A DNA stretch of 64,000 nt from an uncultured Muribaculum sp. (GCA_910587665.1 CAJUMZ010000018.1:3841-67840); one strand, 5' to 3'; counted from the stretch's first letter, positions 53,996 through 62,346 are shown. Translations and numbers: made by a program. The notes: a model not told the origin generated them from the letters alone.

Positions 53996-55195
53996 TCATT
54001 TTACGGCTAAAGCCGCTTTTTGTATAACAACTGATGTCATGTCATTGTTGTATCCGAGCACAATATCAGCGACAGTCCCGTCGGCGCGGCATATGATAAG
54101 GGTGGGGAAGGAGGTCGCTCCGCAGTCGCGGGCAAGCGGCTTGGCACTCATGAGCAGATGTTCACCTATGCGCAGTCCCGGCACTATGGCTTCTATCTCG
54201 TCGACATTGTTGCCGGTGAATGCCCATATCACATCGGCGTTATATGGTAGGTTGTCAACAGCTGAACGCACAGCCTCCACCGTGGCTCCGGAGAAAGCCG
54301 CCTTGGGGTCAAGCAACGCTATGACCGTAGGCGCACGGAATTTGTCACCGAGCATGCGTGAATAGCGCTCTCCTGTAGTCGTGGGAAGCGCAAATCCCGG
54401 TAGCCGCTGTCCCGGCAGGTTCTCTATCGCGAAATTGCTTTCGCGGTAGCGATCAAATATGTCGGGATATAGCTCCCGCAGTATATCCTCGTTTATGCCT
54501 TCGGCAACTACTTTGTCGGAGGCATAGTTGTATGTGGCTGTGATGGTCTGTTCGGCGAGAGCCCCGGGATTGTTCTCGAGATTTACGGTCAATGGCTTGC
54601 CGTCTGACTTGTCAAACACATATAGAAACTCTTTCAGTATCTGGTCAGACATGCTCATTACTCCATCAATGGCAATACTTTTGACGCCGTTTATTACCGT
54701 GTCGGGATGGACAGAGTATCTATAGTCGGGATTATCCTTGATTTCAATAAGCTGTTCGGCGATGAACTGCGGCAGCAGCTCTGAAAACTGGGCGCGCCGC
54801 TGAATTCCCGGAAGTGACGCTGCGCCGGTGCCACGTGGCATAAACAGGCTTTGATCGCGGTCGAAATGATACTCCAGCAGTCTGTCACCACGGAAGTTAT
54901 AGACATTACCGTCGTAATATGCCGAGAAGCCGGAAGCCTTTCCGTCAGGAGTGGCGATTTCCCAATCAATCAGATAGTCACATGGAGCCAATGTGTCGGC
55001 AGGTGCCTCCCATGAGCGAAGGTGTATGGTATAGTCGACATCATCCTGTAATGACATAAGCACCGAATAGTCGACAGTCGCGTCAAAGCGGTCGGTATCT
55101 TTCAGTGACGATATAACATCGTCTATCCCTTGGGCTTGGAGTCCCAGGGGATAGACAGAAAGTATCGCCAGAAACATTTGCAGTTTCCCTTTCAT
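53996..55195 (-). CDS. Secreted protein with C-terminal thioredoxin-like domain lacking CxxC
   Basis: This 399-residue protein has a signal peptide (MKGKLQMFLAILSVYPLGLQA), an N-terminal beta-rich domain (about 25-240) resembling the LolA-type or DUF domains that precede TlpA modules in Bacteroidota, and a C-terminal thioredoxin-like fold (about 255-399: LPGFALPTTTGERYS, TVIALLDPKAAFSGATVEAV, FPTLIICRADGTV). Where CxxC would be, the sequence reads DPKAAFSGA, so the redox motif is missing although one Cys remains in ARDCGATSFPT. It sits upstream of tpx in a probable operon. The function is not known. Confidence 0.65.
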   Translation of the reverse strand: MKGKLQMFLAILSVYPLGLQAQGIDDVISSLKDTDRFDATVDYSVLMSLQDDVDYTIHLRSWEAPADTLAPCDYLIDWEIATPDGKASGFSAYYDGNVYNFRGDRLLEYHFDRDQSLFMPRGTGAASLPGIQRRAQFSELLPQFIAEQLIEIKDNPDYRYSVHPDTVINGVKSIAIDGVMSMSDQILKEFLYVFDKSDGKPLTVNLENNPGALAEQTITATYNYASDKVVAEGINEDILRELYPDIFDRYRESNFAIENLPGQRLPGFALPTTTGERYSRMLGDKFRAPTVIALLDPKAAFSGATVEAVRSAVDNLPYNADVIWAFTGNNVDEIEAIVPGLRIGEHLLMSAKPLARDCGATSFPTLIICRADGTVADIVLGYNNDMTSVVIQKAALAVK

Positions 55196-55306
55196 AGATA
55201 AATAGTGAATACGTTCAATATTATAACGGATGCAATGTCAAAAAAGTTTATCGTGTGGAACACTCCTTGCGATAAAAACGTGTGATATGATGGAAACCGA
55301 CTGTGG

Positions 55307-56572
55307 TTATTTGACAGAGCCAAGCTGCTCACCGACAAGGATATGCTCCCATCCATTGCCGTTTTTAGGAGAGGTCAAGTCAAATTCGGCATCTTTTTGG
55401 AATACGAGTACAAAATCCGAGCCGCCAAACAGAAAATATCCGAGTTCGTCACCTTTATTTACCTTGTCACCTACTTTGAGCCCTTCGGTGAAATTGACCG
55501 ATGACACCTGCGACATACCGATAGGCATCACTGCCACAAGACCATGATTCTCTGTCTCAAGTATGGCGAGTCCGCGGGTCTCGATGCTCTGCCATCCGGG
55601 CACACTGTTGTCCACTACGTAATGTCCCAACTCCGGCTCCCACGTGATTGAGCCTCCAAGCGCATCTTCACCGGGGATTACACGGAGTTCCTTTATTGTA
55701 CCTGAGAGCGGGAAGTGGTAGCGGTGATAATCGTTGGCGTTAAGAAACGCATGGAAAAACTTACCTCCGGCAAATGAGTCGCAATAAGGACTTTCCGGGC
55801 TTATAAGTTGTTTTACTGAGTCAAATACGCGTGACTTTACTGCAATCTTGTGGTCGGTCACGATATATGATTCGTCATCGATGTCCCAGATGCCTTGCGG
55901 CTCACAGTCGGCAGGCGATGCAACAACAGAATTGTCGTCGGGTGAAGCGATCGGACGTTTGTCGGGCGACGCAAGTTTGCGAGAGAAGAAATCATTGAAC
56001 GAATGCCAGTTGGAGGGATCTTCATACCATCCGTTTTTCATACCGAGTTCTTCCTGCTGCATCATCAGCTCTTCGTATTCCTTATTCCACGATTCAGGTG
56101 AGGAAAGGAATGTTCCCCATGATTTGCAATATTTTACAAGCCATTTGTTGTAAGGTTCCACATACTGCACCGAGGAGGTGAAGAAGTTTTCGCCGTCAAG
56201 TTGTTCAAGCGGCATGCAATTGATGAAATAGCAATAGCAGAGTGCCTGATACATACGCCCGAAAATAGATGTGAGCTTGGTTGTTGTGATTACATTCCAG
56301 GGCATTTCATGTTGTGAACGGTCGACAAAGTCATAATACTCTTCAAGCGACTGCACCGGGTTGGTTGCCTTGTCAGGGTTGATTTCCACACCCTTGGCTA
56401 TTGCAGCTTCAAGCAATTCCTTGATGCGCGGGTCATTGTTGACGAGTGTAATCAGTTCGCGCGTAGTCTCGTTGTACTCATCTGACTTTTCTTCTGTGGA
56501 TTGCGACTTGCAGCTGCAAGTGATGCTGATGACGACAAGCGCGGTCAGTAATGATAGCAAGTATTTTTTCAT
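55307..56572 (-). CDS. Phosphatidylserine-decarboxylase-like lipoprotein
   Basis: This 421-residue protein has a lipoprotein-type signal peptide (MKKYLLSLLTALVVISITCSC) and a C-terminal phosphatidylserine decarboxylase (PF02666-type) domain. Motifs include FHAFLNANDYHRYHFPLSG, which carries the His/Asp pair, and FLFGGSDFVLVF, equivalent to the LGST autocleavage site with Ser kept. I chose the ATG at 56572 over a far-upstream in-frame start because it begins at the signal peptide. Usual PSD is an inner-membrane enzyme; this one appears to be exported and anchored, so its substrate may differ. Confidence 0.8.
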   Translation of the reverse strand: MKKYLLSLLTALVVISITCSCKSQSTEEKSDEYNETTRELITLVNNDPRIKELLEAAIAKGVEINPDKATNPVQSLEEYYDFVDRSQHEMPWNVITTTKLTSIFGRMYQALCYCYFINCMPLEQLDGENFFTSSVQYVEPYNKWLVKYCKSWGTFLSSPESWNKEYEELMMQQEELGMKNGWYEDPSNWHSFNDFFSRKLASPDKRPIASPDDNSVVASPADCEPQGIWDIDDESYIVTDHKIAVKSRVFDSVKQLISPESPYCDSFAGGKFFHAFLNANDYHRYHFPLSGTIKELRVIPGEDALGGSITWEPELGHYVVDNSVPGWQSIETRGLAILETENHGLVAVMPIGMSQVSSVNFTEGLKVGDKVNKGDELGYFLFGGSDFVLVFQKDAEFDLTSPKNGNGWEHILVGEQLGSVK

Positions 56573-56592
56573 AATGTTATGTTGATTGGTTT

Positions 56593-57633
56593 TTACTTTT
56601 TTACGAAACGGCTTCCTACAAGTTTCCATGCGGCAAATGATAATGCCGATGTCACGAGTATTACCGTAATGAATGCGAGGTATGACGGCATTTCTTTCAT
56701 CCCCAGCCATATGCCGAGCTGTATGATGGGGAAATGATATAGATATATGCCGTAAGACACATTGTCGGTCTTGCTGATCTTATAACCCCATGATCCAACC
56801 ATGGATACCCATATTACGAGCGGTGCAAAAATAATAGGGTCAAGATATATATTGAAATATGGTATAAGTTTTGAAAGCAGGAATATAGGCAGGATTATTG
56901 CGAGGATTACCCATTTGTGCCTCATGAAGCCGTCATAGAAAAAGCAGATGGCGACTCCGATGTAAAAATAGGCAAGCTGACCGAAAAACTGTTTACCAAG
57001 TATATGGTAGACCTCATTTCCGGTTGACAGGTAGAGATAAGAAAACAGTATCCTGTAAAGTAGTGACAAGGCTATTATGGCGGCAAACAGCCAAGCTTTG
57101 TTCCAACGGCATCTGCTGTAAAGATAATGCACGATCGGCACTGAAAGCGTAAGCATCAGATCAACTTTCATTGTCCATATCGCCCCGTTGATCGTAGGCA
57201 TAATGAATGCCTCACTTTCAAAGACTCCGGGAAGAGTGGGCTGTAGAAAATTCAAGAAGCAGGCGTTAGCTGCAAGATATTTCCAAAATTCCGGTGATGT
57301 GAAATACTCAGCCGCCGGCAACGAGCTTGTAAGAGACAGTCCTATGGCACAGAGCAGGATAATGAATATATACATAGGCATGAGCCTGCGGGCGCGGTTG
57401 GCAAAATATGCACCCGGGCGGCATCCTCTTGAGTTGTAGCTGCGAAATGCGAGAAAGCCGCTAAGCGCGAAGAACCCGCCTATCGACCCCGGCGCATAAT
57501 AGTCGGTTGGCCATACTACGTGTTCTCCTGTAAGTACATTGAAATGACGGGCAAGGACACTTATCGCGAGATAATATCTCACGACATTCATGTTGTTGCA
57601 GCGGCTTATTGCCGGCAAGCAATCCTTTGCCAT
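56593..57633 (-). CDS. Acyltransferase family 3 (OafA-like) membrane protein
   Basis: This 346-residue protein has about ten hydrophobic segments and the Acyltransferase_3 motifs: RYYLAISVLARHFNVL with the catalytic-type His, GGFFALSGFLAFRSY, ARRLMPMYIF, and a C-terminal SYGIYLYHFPIIQLG. Such enzymes O-acetylate or O-acylate surface glycans. It lies 20 bp before the PSD-like lipoprotein gene and 16 bp after ychF. It could modify a lipid or polysaccharide in the envelope. Confidence 0.88.
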   Translation of the reverse strand: MAKDCLPAISRCNNMNVVRYYLAISVLARHFNVLTGEHVVWPTDYYAPGSIGGFFALSGFLAFRSYNSRGCRPGAYFANRARRLMPMYIFIILLCAIGLSLTSSLPAAEYFTSPEFWKYLAANACFLNFLQPTLPGVFESEAFIMPTINGAIWTMKVDLMLTLSVPIVHYLYSRCRWNKAWLFAAIIALSLLYRILFSYLYLSTGNEVYHILGKQFFGQLAYFYIGVAICFFYDGFMRHKWVILAIILPIFLLSKLIPYFNIYLDPIIFAPLVIWVSMVGSWGYKISKTDNVSYGIYLYHFPIIQLGIWLGMKEMPSYLAFITVILVTSALSFAAWKLVGSRFVKK

Positions 57634-57649
57634 GGGGCGGTGGCGGTGA

Positions 57650-58753
57650 TTACACGTTGAAACGGAAGTGCATTATATCGCCGTCCTGAACCACATATTC
57701 CTTTCCCTCGATACCGAGCTTGCCGGCTTCTTTCACTCCACTCTCGCCGCCGAGATTCACGTAGTCGTCATATTTGATTACCTCGGCGCGGATAAATCCT
57801 TTCTCGAAGTCGGTGTGGATAATGCCTGCACACTGGGGCGCCTTGGAGCCGCGCATGAAAGTCCATGCCCTTACTTCATCGGGTCCGGCAGTAAAGTAGG
57901 TCTGAAGATTAAGCAGGGCATATGCGGAGCGGATCAGACGGCTTACGCCTGACTCTTCAAGCCCTATTTCATTTAGAAATTCCTGACGCTCCTCCCATGT
58001 GTCGAGTTCCGCGATGTCGGCTTCGGTCTGGGCTGCGACAATAAGCAGTTGGGCATTTTCATCCTTGATTGCCTCTTTTACCGCTTCCACATACTTATTG
58101 CCCTTTGCCGCTGAGGCATCATCCACGTTGCACACATAAAGCACAGGCTTGTTGGTAAGCAGGAAGAGATCGCGGGCAAAACGCTGTTCGTCAACGCTGT
58201 CAAACTCCACCGAGCGCGCAGGTTTGCCCTGGTCGAGAGCCTCCTTGAAGCGGCAAAGCACGTCATATTGCATTTTTGCCACCTTATCGCCGCCTGTCTG
58301 TGCCTGTTTTTGAGTCTTGGCAATGCGTGCCTCGACAGTCTCAAGGTCTTTCAGCTGGAGCTCGTAGTCGATGATTTCCTTGTCGCGCACAGGATCGACA
58401 CTGCCGTCGACATGGGTTATATTATCGTCGTCAAAGCAGCGGAGCACATGGATTATGGCATCCGTCTCGCGTATATTGGCAAGGAACTTGTTGCCAAGTC
58501 CTTCACCCTTGCTTGCCCCCTTGACAAGACCGGCGATGTCGACAATCTCAACAGTGGCGGGCACAACGCTTTTGGGGGCACACATCTCCACAAGTTTGTT
58601 AAGTCGCTCGTCAGGTACTGTAATTACGCCTACGTTAGGCTCGATCGTACAGAACGGGAAGTTGGCCGACTGAGCCTTTGCATTGGAGAGACAGTTAAAA
58701 AGGGTGGACTTGCCTACGTTGGGAAGTCCCACTATGCCGCATTGAAGAGCCAT
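57650..58753 (-). CDS. ychF: Redox-regulated ATPase YchF (OLA1 type)
   Basis: YchF is a ribosome-associated Obg-family P-loop ATPase. The 367 residues show G1 GLPNVGKSTLFN (8-19), the G3 DIAGLVKGASKGEGLGNKFL, the altered specificity motif NVDD in LYVCNVDDASA (Asn-x-x-Glu in place of the GTPase NKxD), and a TGS-domain C-terminus (VKEAGKLGIEGKEYVVQDGDIMHFRFNV part). The -7 box at plus 58795-58802 lies 41 bp upstream. It is likely the first gene of the ychF-acyltransferase-PSD operon. Confidence 0.96.
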   Translation of the reverse strand: MALQCGIVGLPNVGKSTLFNCLSNAKAQSANFPFCTIEPNVGVITVPDERLNKLVEMCAPKSVVPATVEIVDIAGLVKGASKGEGLGNKFLANIRETDAIIHVLRCFDDDNITHVDGSVDPVRDKEIIDYELQLKDLETVEARIAKTQKQAQTGGDKVAKMQYDVLCRFKEALDQGKPARSVEFDSVDEQRFARDLFLLTNKPVLYVCNVDDASAAKGNKYVEAVKEAIKDENAQLLIVAAQTEADIAELDTWEERQEFLNEIGLEESGVSRLIRSAYALLNLQTYFTAGPDEVRAWTFMRGSKAPQCAGIIHTDFEKGFIRAEVIKYDDYVNLGGESGVKEAGKLGIEGKEYVVQDGDIMHFRFNV

Positions 58754-59066
58754 AATCTATTTTGTTGATTGGATTATTAAACTTATTATATCTGCAAAGT
58801 TACGACAAAAAACGCTGCTTGCCAAAGATATTTGACCGATAATTCAGGAGAGAAAGTGGCTGCTAATTATTATGAGATGTAGTTAATTAGTTTATCTGTT
58901 TTTGCTGATTATGCCATCGTATGTTTATGATGTGATGCAGTTCAAAATAGCTTAGACTATTTTTTATAATGTGTTTAGAGACATAGAATAAAGAGGCTGC
59001 GCCATAAATCTTAATTACGACACAGCCTCTATATAACTTGATATAAATATAATTAACGGAATAAAA
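58754..59066. promoter_or_regulatory. Intergenic region: ychF promoter and terminator of the lipoprotein gene
   Basis: Near ychF the minus strand has a -7 box TAACTTTG (plus 58795-58802). A hairpin AAAATAG-cttaga-CTATTTT lies at 58944-58963 with a T-rich tail. A longer hairpin, AGAGGCTG (58992-58999) with CAGCCTCT (59033-59040), ends the lipoprotein gene transcript on the minus strand. No gene is seen. The stretch is clearly AT-richer than the genes before it. Confidence 0.6.
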
Positions 59067-59768
59067 TTATTCTGTGGTTTTTCTATGGTAGACTCCTGCA
59101 AGTGTTCCGGTTATCGTCAGAGTCTGCTTGTCGCGATTGAACAAATTATCTAAAGTAAATGTTCCCGAACAATAGATTTTCGATATAGTATGCCAATAGT
59201 GCTTTTGATCTTCATAATCAACGGAATATGTAAAATAGCTATTTTCTTCATTCCAACCAATATTTAATTTCTTTTTTAATAATGAGATGTCTACATATCC
59301 AGCCTTTTGGGGTACTAATGTCCCTTCTAAATAATGATAGCCAATATTTAAATAATCTCCTTCTTCTGTGATCCAATCCCCAAGAATAGAATAATCCACA
59401 GCTTTATAATCTTCTCTCGCAAAAGAAACCGTCTCTTGATTTTTTAGGTTGATACCGCTAAAGCTATTTGTTGATATGTGTGTTATAATATATGTTTTTG
59501 CCTTGTATCCGGTTAAAGTAAGGTATCCAGTCGTGGAATCATAATACCATTCTCCGGCACTTTCCGAGCCTCCGACATTAGAACTTGGGGCAGTATAACT
59601 GTGATCGCTCCAAAGTAACAGATCGGTGGAGTTATTATTGTCAGAAGTCCAGTAACCGACAAATTGATCTAATTCTTCGTCAGGAATATCTGGCGAATCA
59701 TTGTTGCTACTATTGCAGCTATATAACAAGATTGTTAGGATTGGTAAGAGAAATAATCTAATGTTCAT
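59067..59768 (-). CDS. Putative lipoprotein, 233 aa
   Basis: This 233-residue protein has a SPII signal with the lipobox LLYSC (Cys18) followed by an Asn/Ser-rich linker. The rest is beta-rich with lipocalin-like patterns (FVGYWTSDNN, WYYDSTTGYLTLTG, LGDWITEEGDYLNIG), so it may be two repeats of a lipocalin-type sheet. I do not recognise a named family. Base composition is notably AT-rich, as in the adjacent XRE gene, suggesting recent gain. It ends with a hairpin terminator at 58992-59040. Confidence 0.7.
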   Translation of the reverse strand: MNIRLFLLPILTILLYSCNSSNNDSPDIPDEELDQFVGYWTSDNNNSTDLLLWSDHSYTAPSSNVGGSESAGEWYYDSTTGYLTLTGYKAKTYIITHISTNSFSGINLKNQETVSFAREDYKAVDYSILGDWITEEGDYLNIGYHYLEGTLVPQKAGYVDISLLKKKLNIGWNEENSYFTYSVDYEDQKHYWHTISKIYCSGTFTLDNLFNRDKQTLTITGTLAGVYHRKTTE

Positions 59769-59916
59769 GATTTTGTTAGTTATAGTATTTAATTAATAAA
59801 TAAGACATGCTTAACTGCTAAAATTTGATGAACAAAAGTATAAAAAGTATGTGTGTCTATTATATTAATGATGTTACTAATAAGTTGACAAATGTGTATC
59901 GGATATTTTGACACTT

Positions 59917-60177
59917 TTAATGCTTCCCAATTGTCAGTGAATCTGACAGGTCTTTAAAGAAATCGTGATTTAGTACATTGCATATGCGCTTTAACAATTC
60001 GGTATCAATATTCTCTTTCTCAAAAATTTTATAAACGTTTGCACGACTACAACAAATTTTTGAAGCAAACCAGATAACGCTATGTCCATCTTCTTTAAGC
60101 TTTTGCTTTATGAATAGTCCAATATGCACTATTAGAGATCTTGTTATCATCTGATTCCCATAGACGATAATAAACAA
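59917..60177 (-). CDS. XRE-type helix-turn-helix regulator, 86 aa
   Basis: This 86-residue protein has a helix-turn-helix: GLFIKQKLKEDGHSVIWFA then CCSRANVYKIFEKENIDTE and LLKRICNVLNHDFFKDL, the pattern of small XRE-like regulators common in Bacteroidota. The start may be the ATG at 60177 or at 60150 (MITRSLIVHIG). The start overlaps the end of the 91-codon ORF upstream. The target is unknown. Confidence 0.75.
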   Translation of the reverse strand: MFIIVYGNQMITRSLIVHIGLFIKQKLKEDGHSVIWFASKICCSRANVYKIFEKENIDTELLKRICNVLNHDFFKDLSDSLTIGKH

Positions 60178-60422
60178 TATAGCGTGGGAATCATACTTAT
60201 TGCTCGATTAATCTTGATTCCCAGGCCTTCGCATTGCCTTCGCTCTTTTGATTGTCGAGCAATGCGTAAGCCCACGCTAATATGATATATATTTCCAATG
60301 ACATTTGATGCCATTGATAATACATATACACATGCGCGGCGTAGCATTGCAACAGTCTTTTTGAGCGATTTAACAAATTTGCGAAGTTTGGAAATCATAA
60401 AGACAGTCGTAAGTAACGCCAT
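60147..60422 (-). CDS. Uncertain 91-codon ORF in a palindromic leader before the XRE gene
   Basis: This ORF (MALLTTVFMISKLRKFV start, very basic, weak hydrophobic segment) has an ATG 32 nt after a predicted transcription start and ends overlapping the XRE gene by about 30 nt. However, it spans a region of strong palindromes (60180-60279), so the reading frame may be incidental to an RNA structure. I recognise no domain. I keep it only as a possible small gene or leader ORF. Confidence 0.35.
   Translation of the reverse strand: MALLTTVFMISKLRKFVKSLKKTVAMLRRACVYVLSMASNVIGNIYHISVGLRIARQSKERRQCEGLGIKINRAISMIPTLYCLLSSMGIR
60152..60279. repeat. Nested inverted repeats in the XRE-gene leader
   Basis: The outer arms TAGCGTGGG (60180-60188) and CCCACGCTA (60271-60279) pair perfectly. 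Inside, GCATTGC (60231-60237) pairs with GCAATGC (60259-60265). TGGGAATCA (60185-60193) can instead pair with TGATTCCCA at 60215-60223 or with another copy at 60152-60160, so at least two mutually exclusive folds exist. Confidence 0.6.
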
Positions 60423-60460
60423 TTACATAAACTCAGATAGACACTCTTGACTATCCACTG

Positions 60461-60492
60461 CAAAGATAATACAAAAAGTGTTGCTTACCAAA
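60461..60492 (-). promoter_or_regulatory. Promoter of the XRE-gene leader unit
   Basis: The minus strand reads TTTG (plus 60489-60492), 20 bp, then TATCTTTG (plus 60461-60468), a full -33/-7 match. Transcription would start near 60454 and run through the palindromic leader into the XRE gene. The remaining gap up to the aldolase gene holds only the terminator. Confidence 0.65.
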
Positions 60493-60547
60493 GTTATTGA
60501 TCAAGCAATATATTTACATAAAATACTAAATATAATAAAAGTGAATA

Positions 60548-60583
60548 AAAAAGGAAGCTATGTTTCTGCATAGCTTCCTTTTT
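60548..60583. terminator. Bidirectional terminator downstream of fbaA
   Basis: AAAAAGGAAGCTATG (60548-60562) and CATAGCTTCCTTTTT (60569-60583) pair perfectly around a 6-nt loop. The A and T tracts in the arms give a U-tail on either strand. Confidence 0.9.
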
Positions 60584-60601
60584 ATTTATTGGGGTAAATT
60601 T

Positions 60602-61597
60602 TTATGCTTTGTCCTTGCTGCCAAGCACGTTTTCGATTTTGTGCTTGTAAAGCTTCTCCATTTCTTCGCGAGCCGGACCGAGATACTTGCGGGGGTCAAA
60701 CTCTGCGGGCTTCTCGGCGAGAACCTTGCGAACGGCAGCAGTCATTGCAAGACGGCTGTCAGAGTCGATGTTGATCTTGCAAACGGCGCTCTTGGCAGCC
60801 TTGCGGAGCTCTTCTTCGGGAATACCGATAGCGTCGGGCAACTTGCCGCCGTAGTGGTTGATCATGTCAACATATTCCTGGGGAACAGATGATGAACCGT
60901 GGAGCACGATGGGGAATCCGGGAAGTTTCTCCATAACTGCGTCAAGCACGTTGAATGCCAAAGGCGGGGGAACGAGCTTACCGTCAGCGTTGCGGGTGCA
61001 CTGCTCGGGAGTGAACTTGTAGGCACCGTGAGAAGTACCGATTGAGATAGCGAGGCTGTCGCAGCCTGTACGGGTAGCGAAGTCGATTACCTCTTCGGGG
61101 TCGGTGTAGGTGTGGTGGTCAGATGATACCTCGTCTTCAACACCTGCGAGTACACCAAGCTCACCCTCTACAGTAACATCATACTGATGAGCGTATTCAA
61201 CAACCTTCTTTGTGAGAGCTACGTTTTCTTCATAGGGGAGGTGAGAACCGTCGATCATTACTGAAGAGAAGCCGTGGTCGATACAGTCCTTGCAAAGCTC
61301 GAAGCTGTCACCGTGGTCGAGGTGGAGGCAGATCTGGGGATTTGCCCAGCCGAGGCTCTTTGCATATTCGACAGCACCCTGTGCCATATAGCGGAGCAGG
61401 ATAGGATTGGCGTAGTTGCGCGCACCCTTTGATACCTGAAGGATTACCGGTGAACGATCGTCAGCCGCAGCCTTGATGATAGCCTGAAGCTGCTCCATGT
61501 TGTTGAAGTTGAAAGCGGGGACTGCATAGCCACCCTTGATTGCCTTGGCAAACATCTCGCGAGTGTTGACCAAGCCGAGGTCTTTGTAACTTACCAT
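60602..61597 (-). CDS. fbaA: Class II fructose-bisphosphate aldolase
   Basis: The enzyme cleaves fructose-1,6-bisphosphate to DHAP and G3P with zinc. The 331-residue barrel shows AVPAFNFNNMEQLQAI, the zinc and catalytic motif LHLDHGDS, SVMIDGSHLPYEEN, VEGELGVLAGVEDEV, GTSHGAYKF (zinc His) and VLHGSSSVP. The size suits class IIA-like Bacteroidota aldolases. It is monocistronic with a full promoter and a strong terminator, fitting high expression. Confidence 0.96.
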   Translation of the reverse strand: MVSYKDLGLVNTREMFAKAIKGGYAVPAFNFNNMEQLQAIIKAAADDRSPVILQVSKGARNYANPILLRYMAQGAVEYAKSLGWANPQICLHLDHGDSFELCKDCIDHGFSSVMIDGSHLPYEENVALTKKVVEYAHQYDVTVEGELGVLAGVEDEVSSDHHTYTDPEEVIDFATRTGCDSLAISIGTSHGAYKFTPEQCTRNADGKLVPPPLAFNVLDAVMEKLPGFPIVLHGSSSVPQEYVDMINHYGGKLPDAIGIPEEELRKAAKSAVCKINIDSDSRLAMTAAVRKVLAEKPAEFDPRKYLGPAREEMEKLYKHKIENVLGSKDKA

Positions 61598-61660
61598 GAA
61601 TTTTAGTATTTAGTTAAAAATCTTTTTTACTTGTACTTAATGACAATTATTTTACGCATG

Positions 61661-61691
61661 CAAATATACGCATTTTTCATAACCCGTCAAA
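61661..61691 (-). promoter_or_regulatory. fbaA promoter
   Basis: The minus strand reads TTTG (plus 61688-61691), 19 bp, then TATATTTG (plus 61661-61668). This is a full Bacteroidetes promoter, 63 bp before the fbaA ATG and the same type as at the trp operon. Confidence 0.8.
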
Positions 61692-61779
61692 AAATAATTG
61701 ATGTGAAGATTTACCTGAAAAAATATTTGGGCGTATCGTTGAAAAATATTTATTTCGCGGTATAGATATTTCTTATAGC

Positions 61780-62163
61780 ATGATGGAAATGCAAAAGTTT
61801 CATTTGGAGTTTTCAATGAGGAGCGTGCCTGTGACGCTTCTCTGGAGCTACATATCATCAGCTTCCGGGTTGAAAGAGTGGTTTGCCGACAGTGTTGCGG
61901 TTTCGGGTAAGACCTATACGTTTGAGTGGAACAGGCAGCAACAGTCGGCGACGTTGCTGAGCATGCGCAATGAGCAGGCTATACGTTTCCGCTGGGATGA
62001 CGCTGTTGGGAGAAGCTATTTTGAAATGCGCATATCGGTCAATGAGCTTACCGACTCGACCACGCTGACTGTCGTTGACTTTGCCGAGCCGGATGAGATT
62101 GATGATGCCAAGGAGCTCTGGGAGACCCAGGTAGACACCTTGCGAAGGGTGCTTGGATGCTGA
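61780..62163 (+). CDS. START-like domain protein (AHSA1/SRPBCC type)
   Basis: This 127-residue soluble protein resembles the START-like (SRPBCC/AHSA1) proteins of Bacteroidota: the first strand KFHLEFSMRSVPVTLLWSYIS, the SGLKEWFADSV motif that opens the ligand cavity, a beta-rich middle (GKTYTFEWNRQQQSATLL), and a C-terminal helix WETQVDTLRRVLG. These bind hydrophobic ligands, but no ligand can be assigned. The start could be the second Met. Confidence 0.82.
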   Translation: MMEMQKFHLEFSMRSVPVTLLWSYISSASGLKEWFADSVAVSGKTYTFEWNRQQQSATLLSMRNEQAIRFRWDDAVGRSYFEMRISVNELTDSTTLTVVDFAEPDEIDDAKELWETQVDTLRRVLGC

Positions 62164-62192
62164 TCCGCGGTTTGCAAAACTATTGCGGTGTA

Positions 62193-62220
62193 TGATTGTT
62201 ATACAATAAAATAACAATCA
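62193..62220. repeat. Perfect inverted repeat before a 36-aa gene
   Basis: TGATTGTTAT (62193-62202) and ATAACAATCA (62211-62220) are perfect complements around an 8-nt loop. There is no T-run, so an operator or leader hairpin is more likely than a terminator. It ends 15 bp before the ATG at 62236. Confidence 0.6.
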
Positions 62221-62235
62221 ACTATTTTGTATATT

Positions 62236-62346
62236 ATGAAACGAGAAAAAGAACAGCAGGTGACCACGTGGTTATGGATTGGTGTCTCTGTGCTAATAGC
62301 GTTGCTGCTATTGTGGCTTACGATATTTGAATACTGGAGCGCCTGA
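62236..62346 (+). CDS. Small single-pass membrane protein, 36 aa
   Basis: A 36-codon ORF runs from ATG 62236 to TGA 62346. It has a charged start (MKREKEQQ) and one hydrophobic helix (WLWIGVSVLIALLLLWLTIF). It fills the gap between the START-like gene and the next membrane gene. The short charged head and single helix are typical of real small membrane proteins. The function is unknown. Confidence 0.55.
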   Translation: MKREKEQQVTTWLWIGVSVLIALLLLWLTIFEYWSA

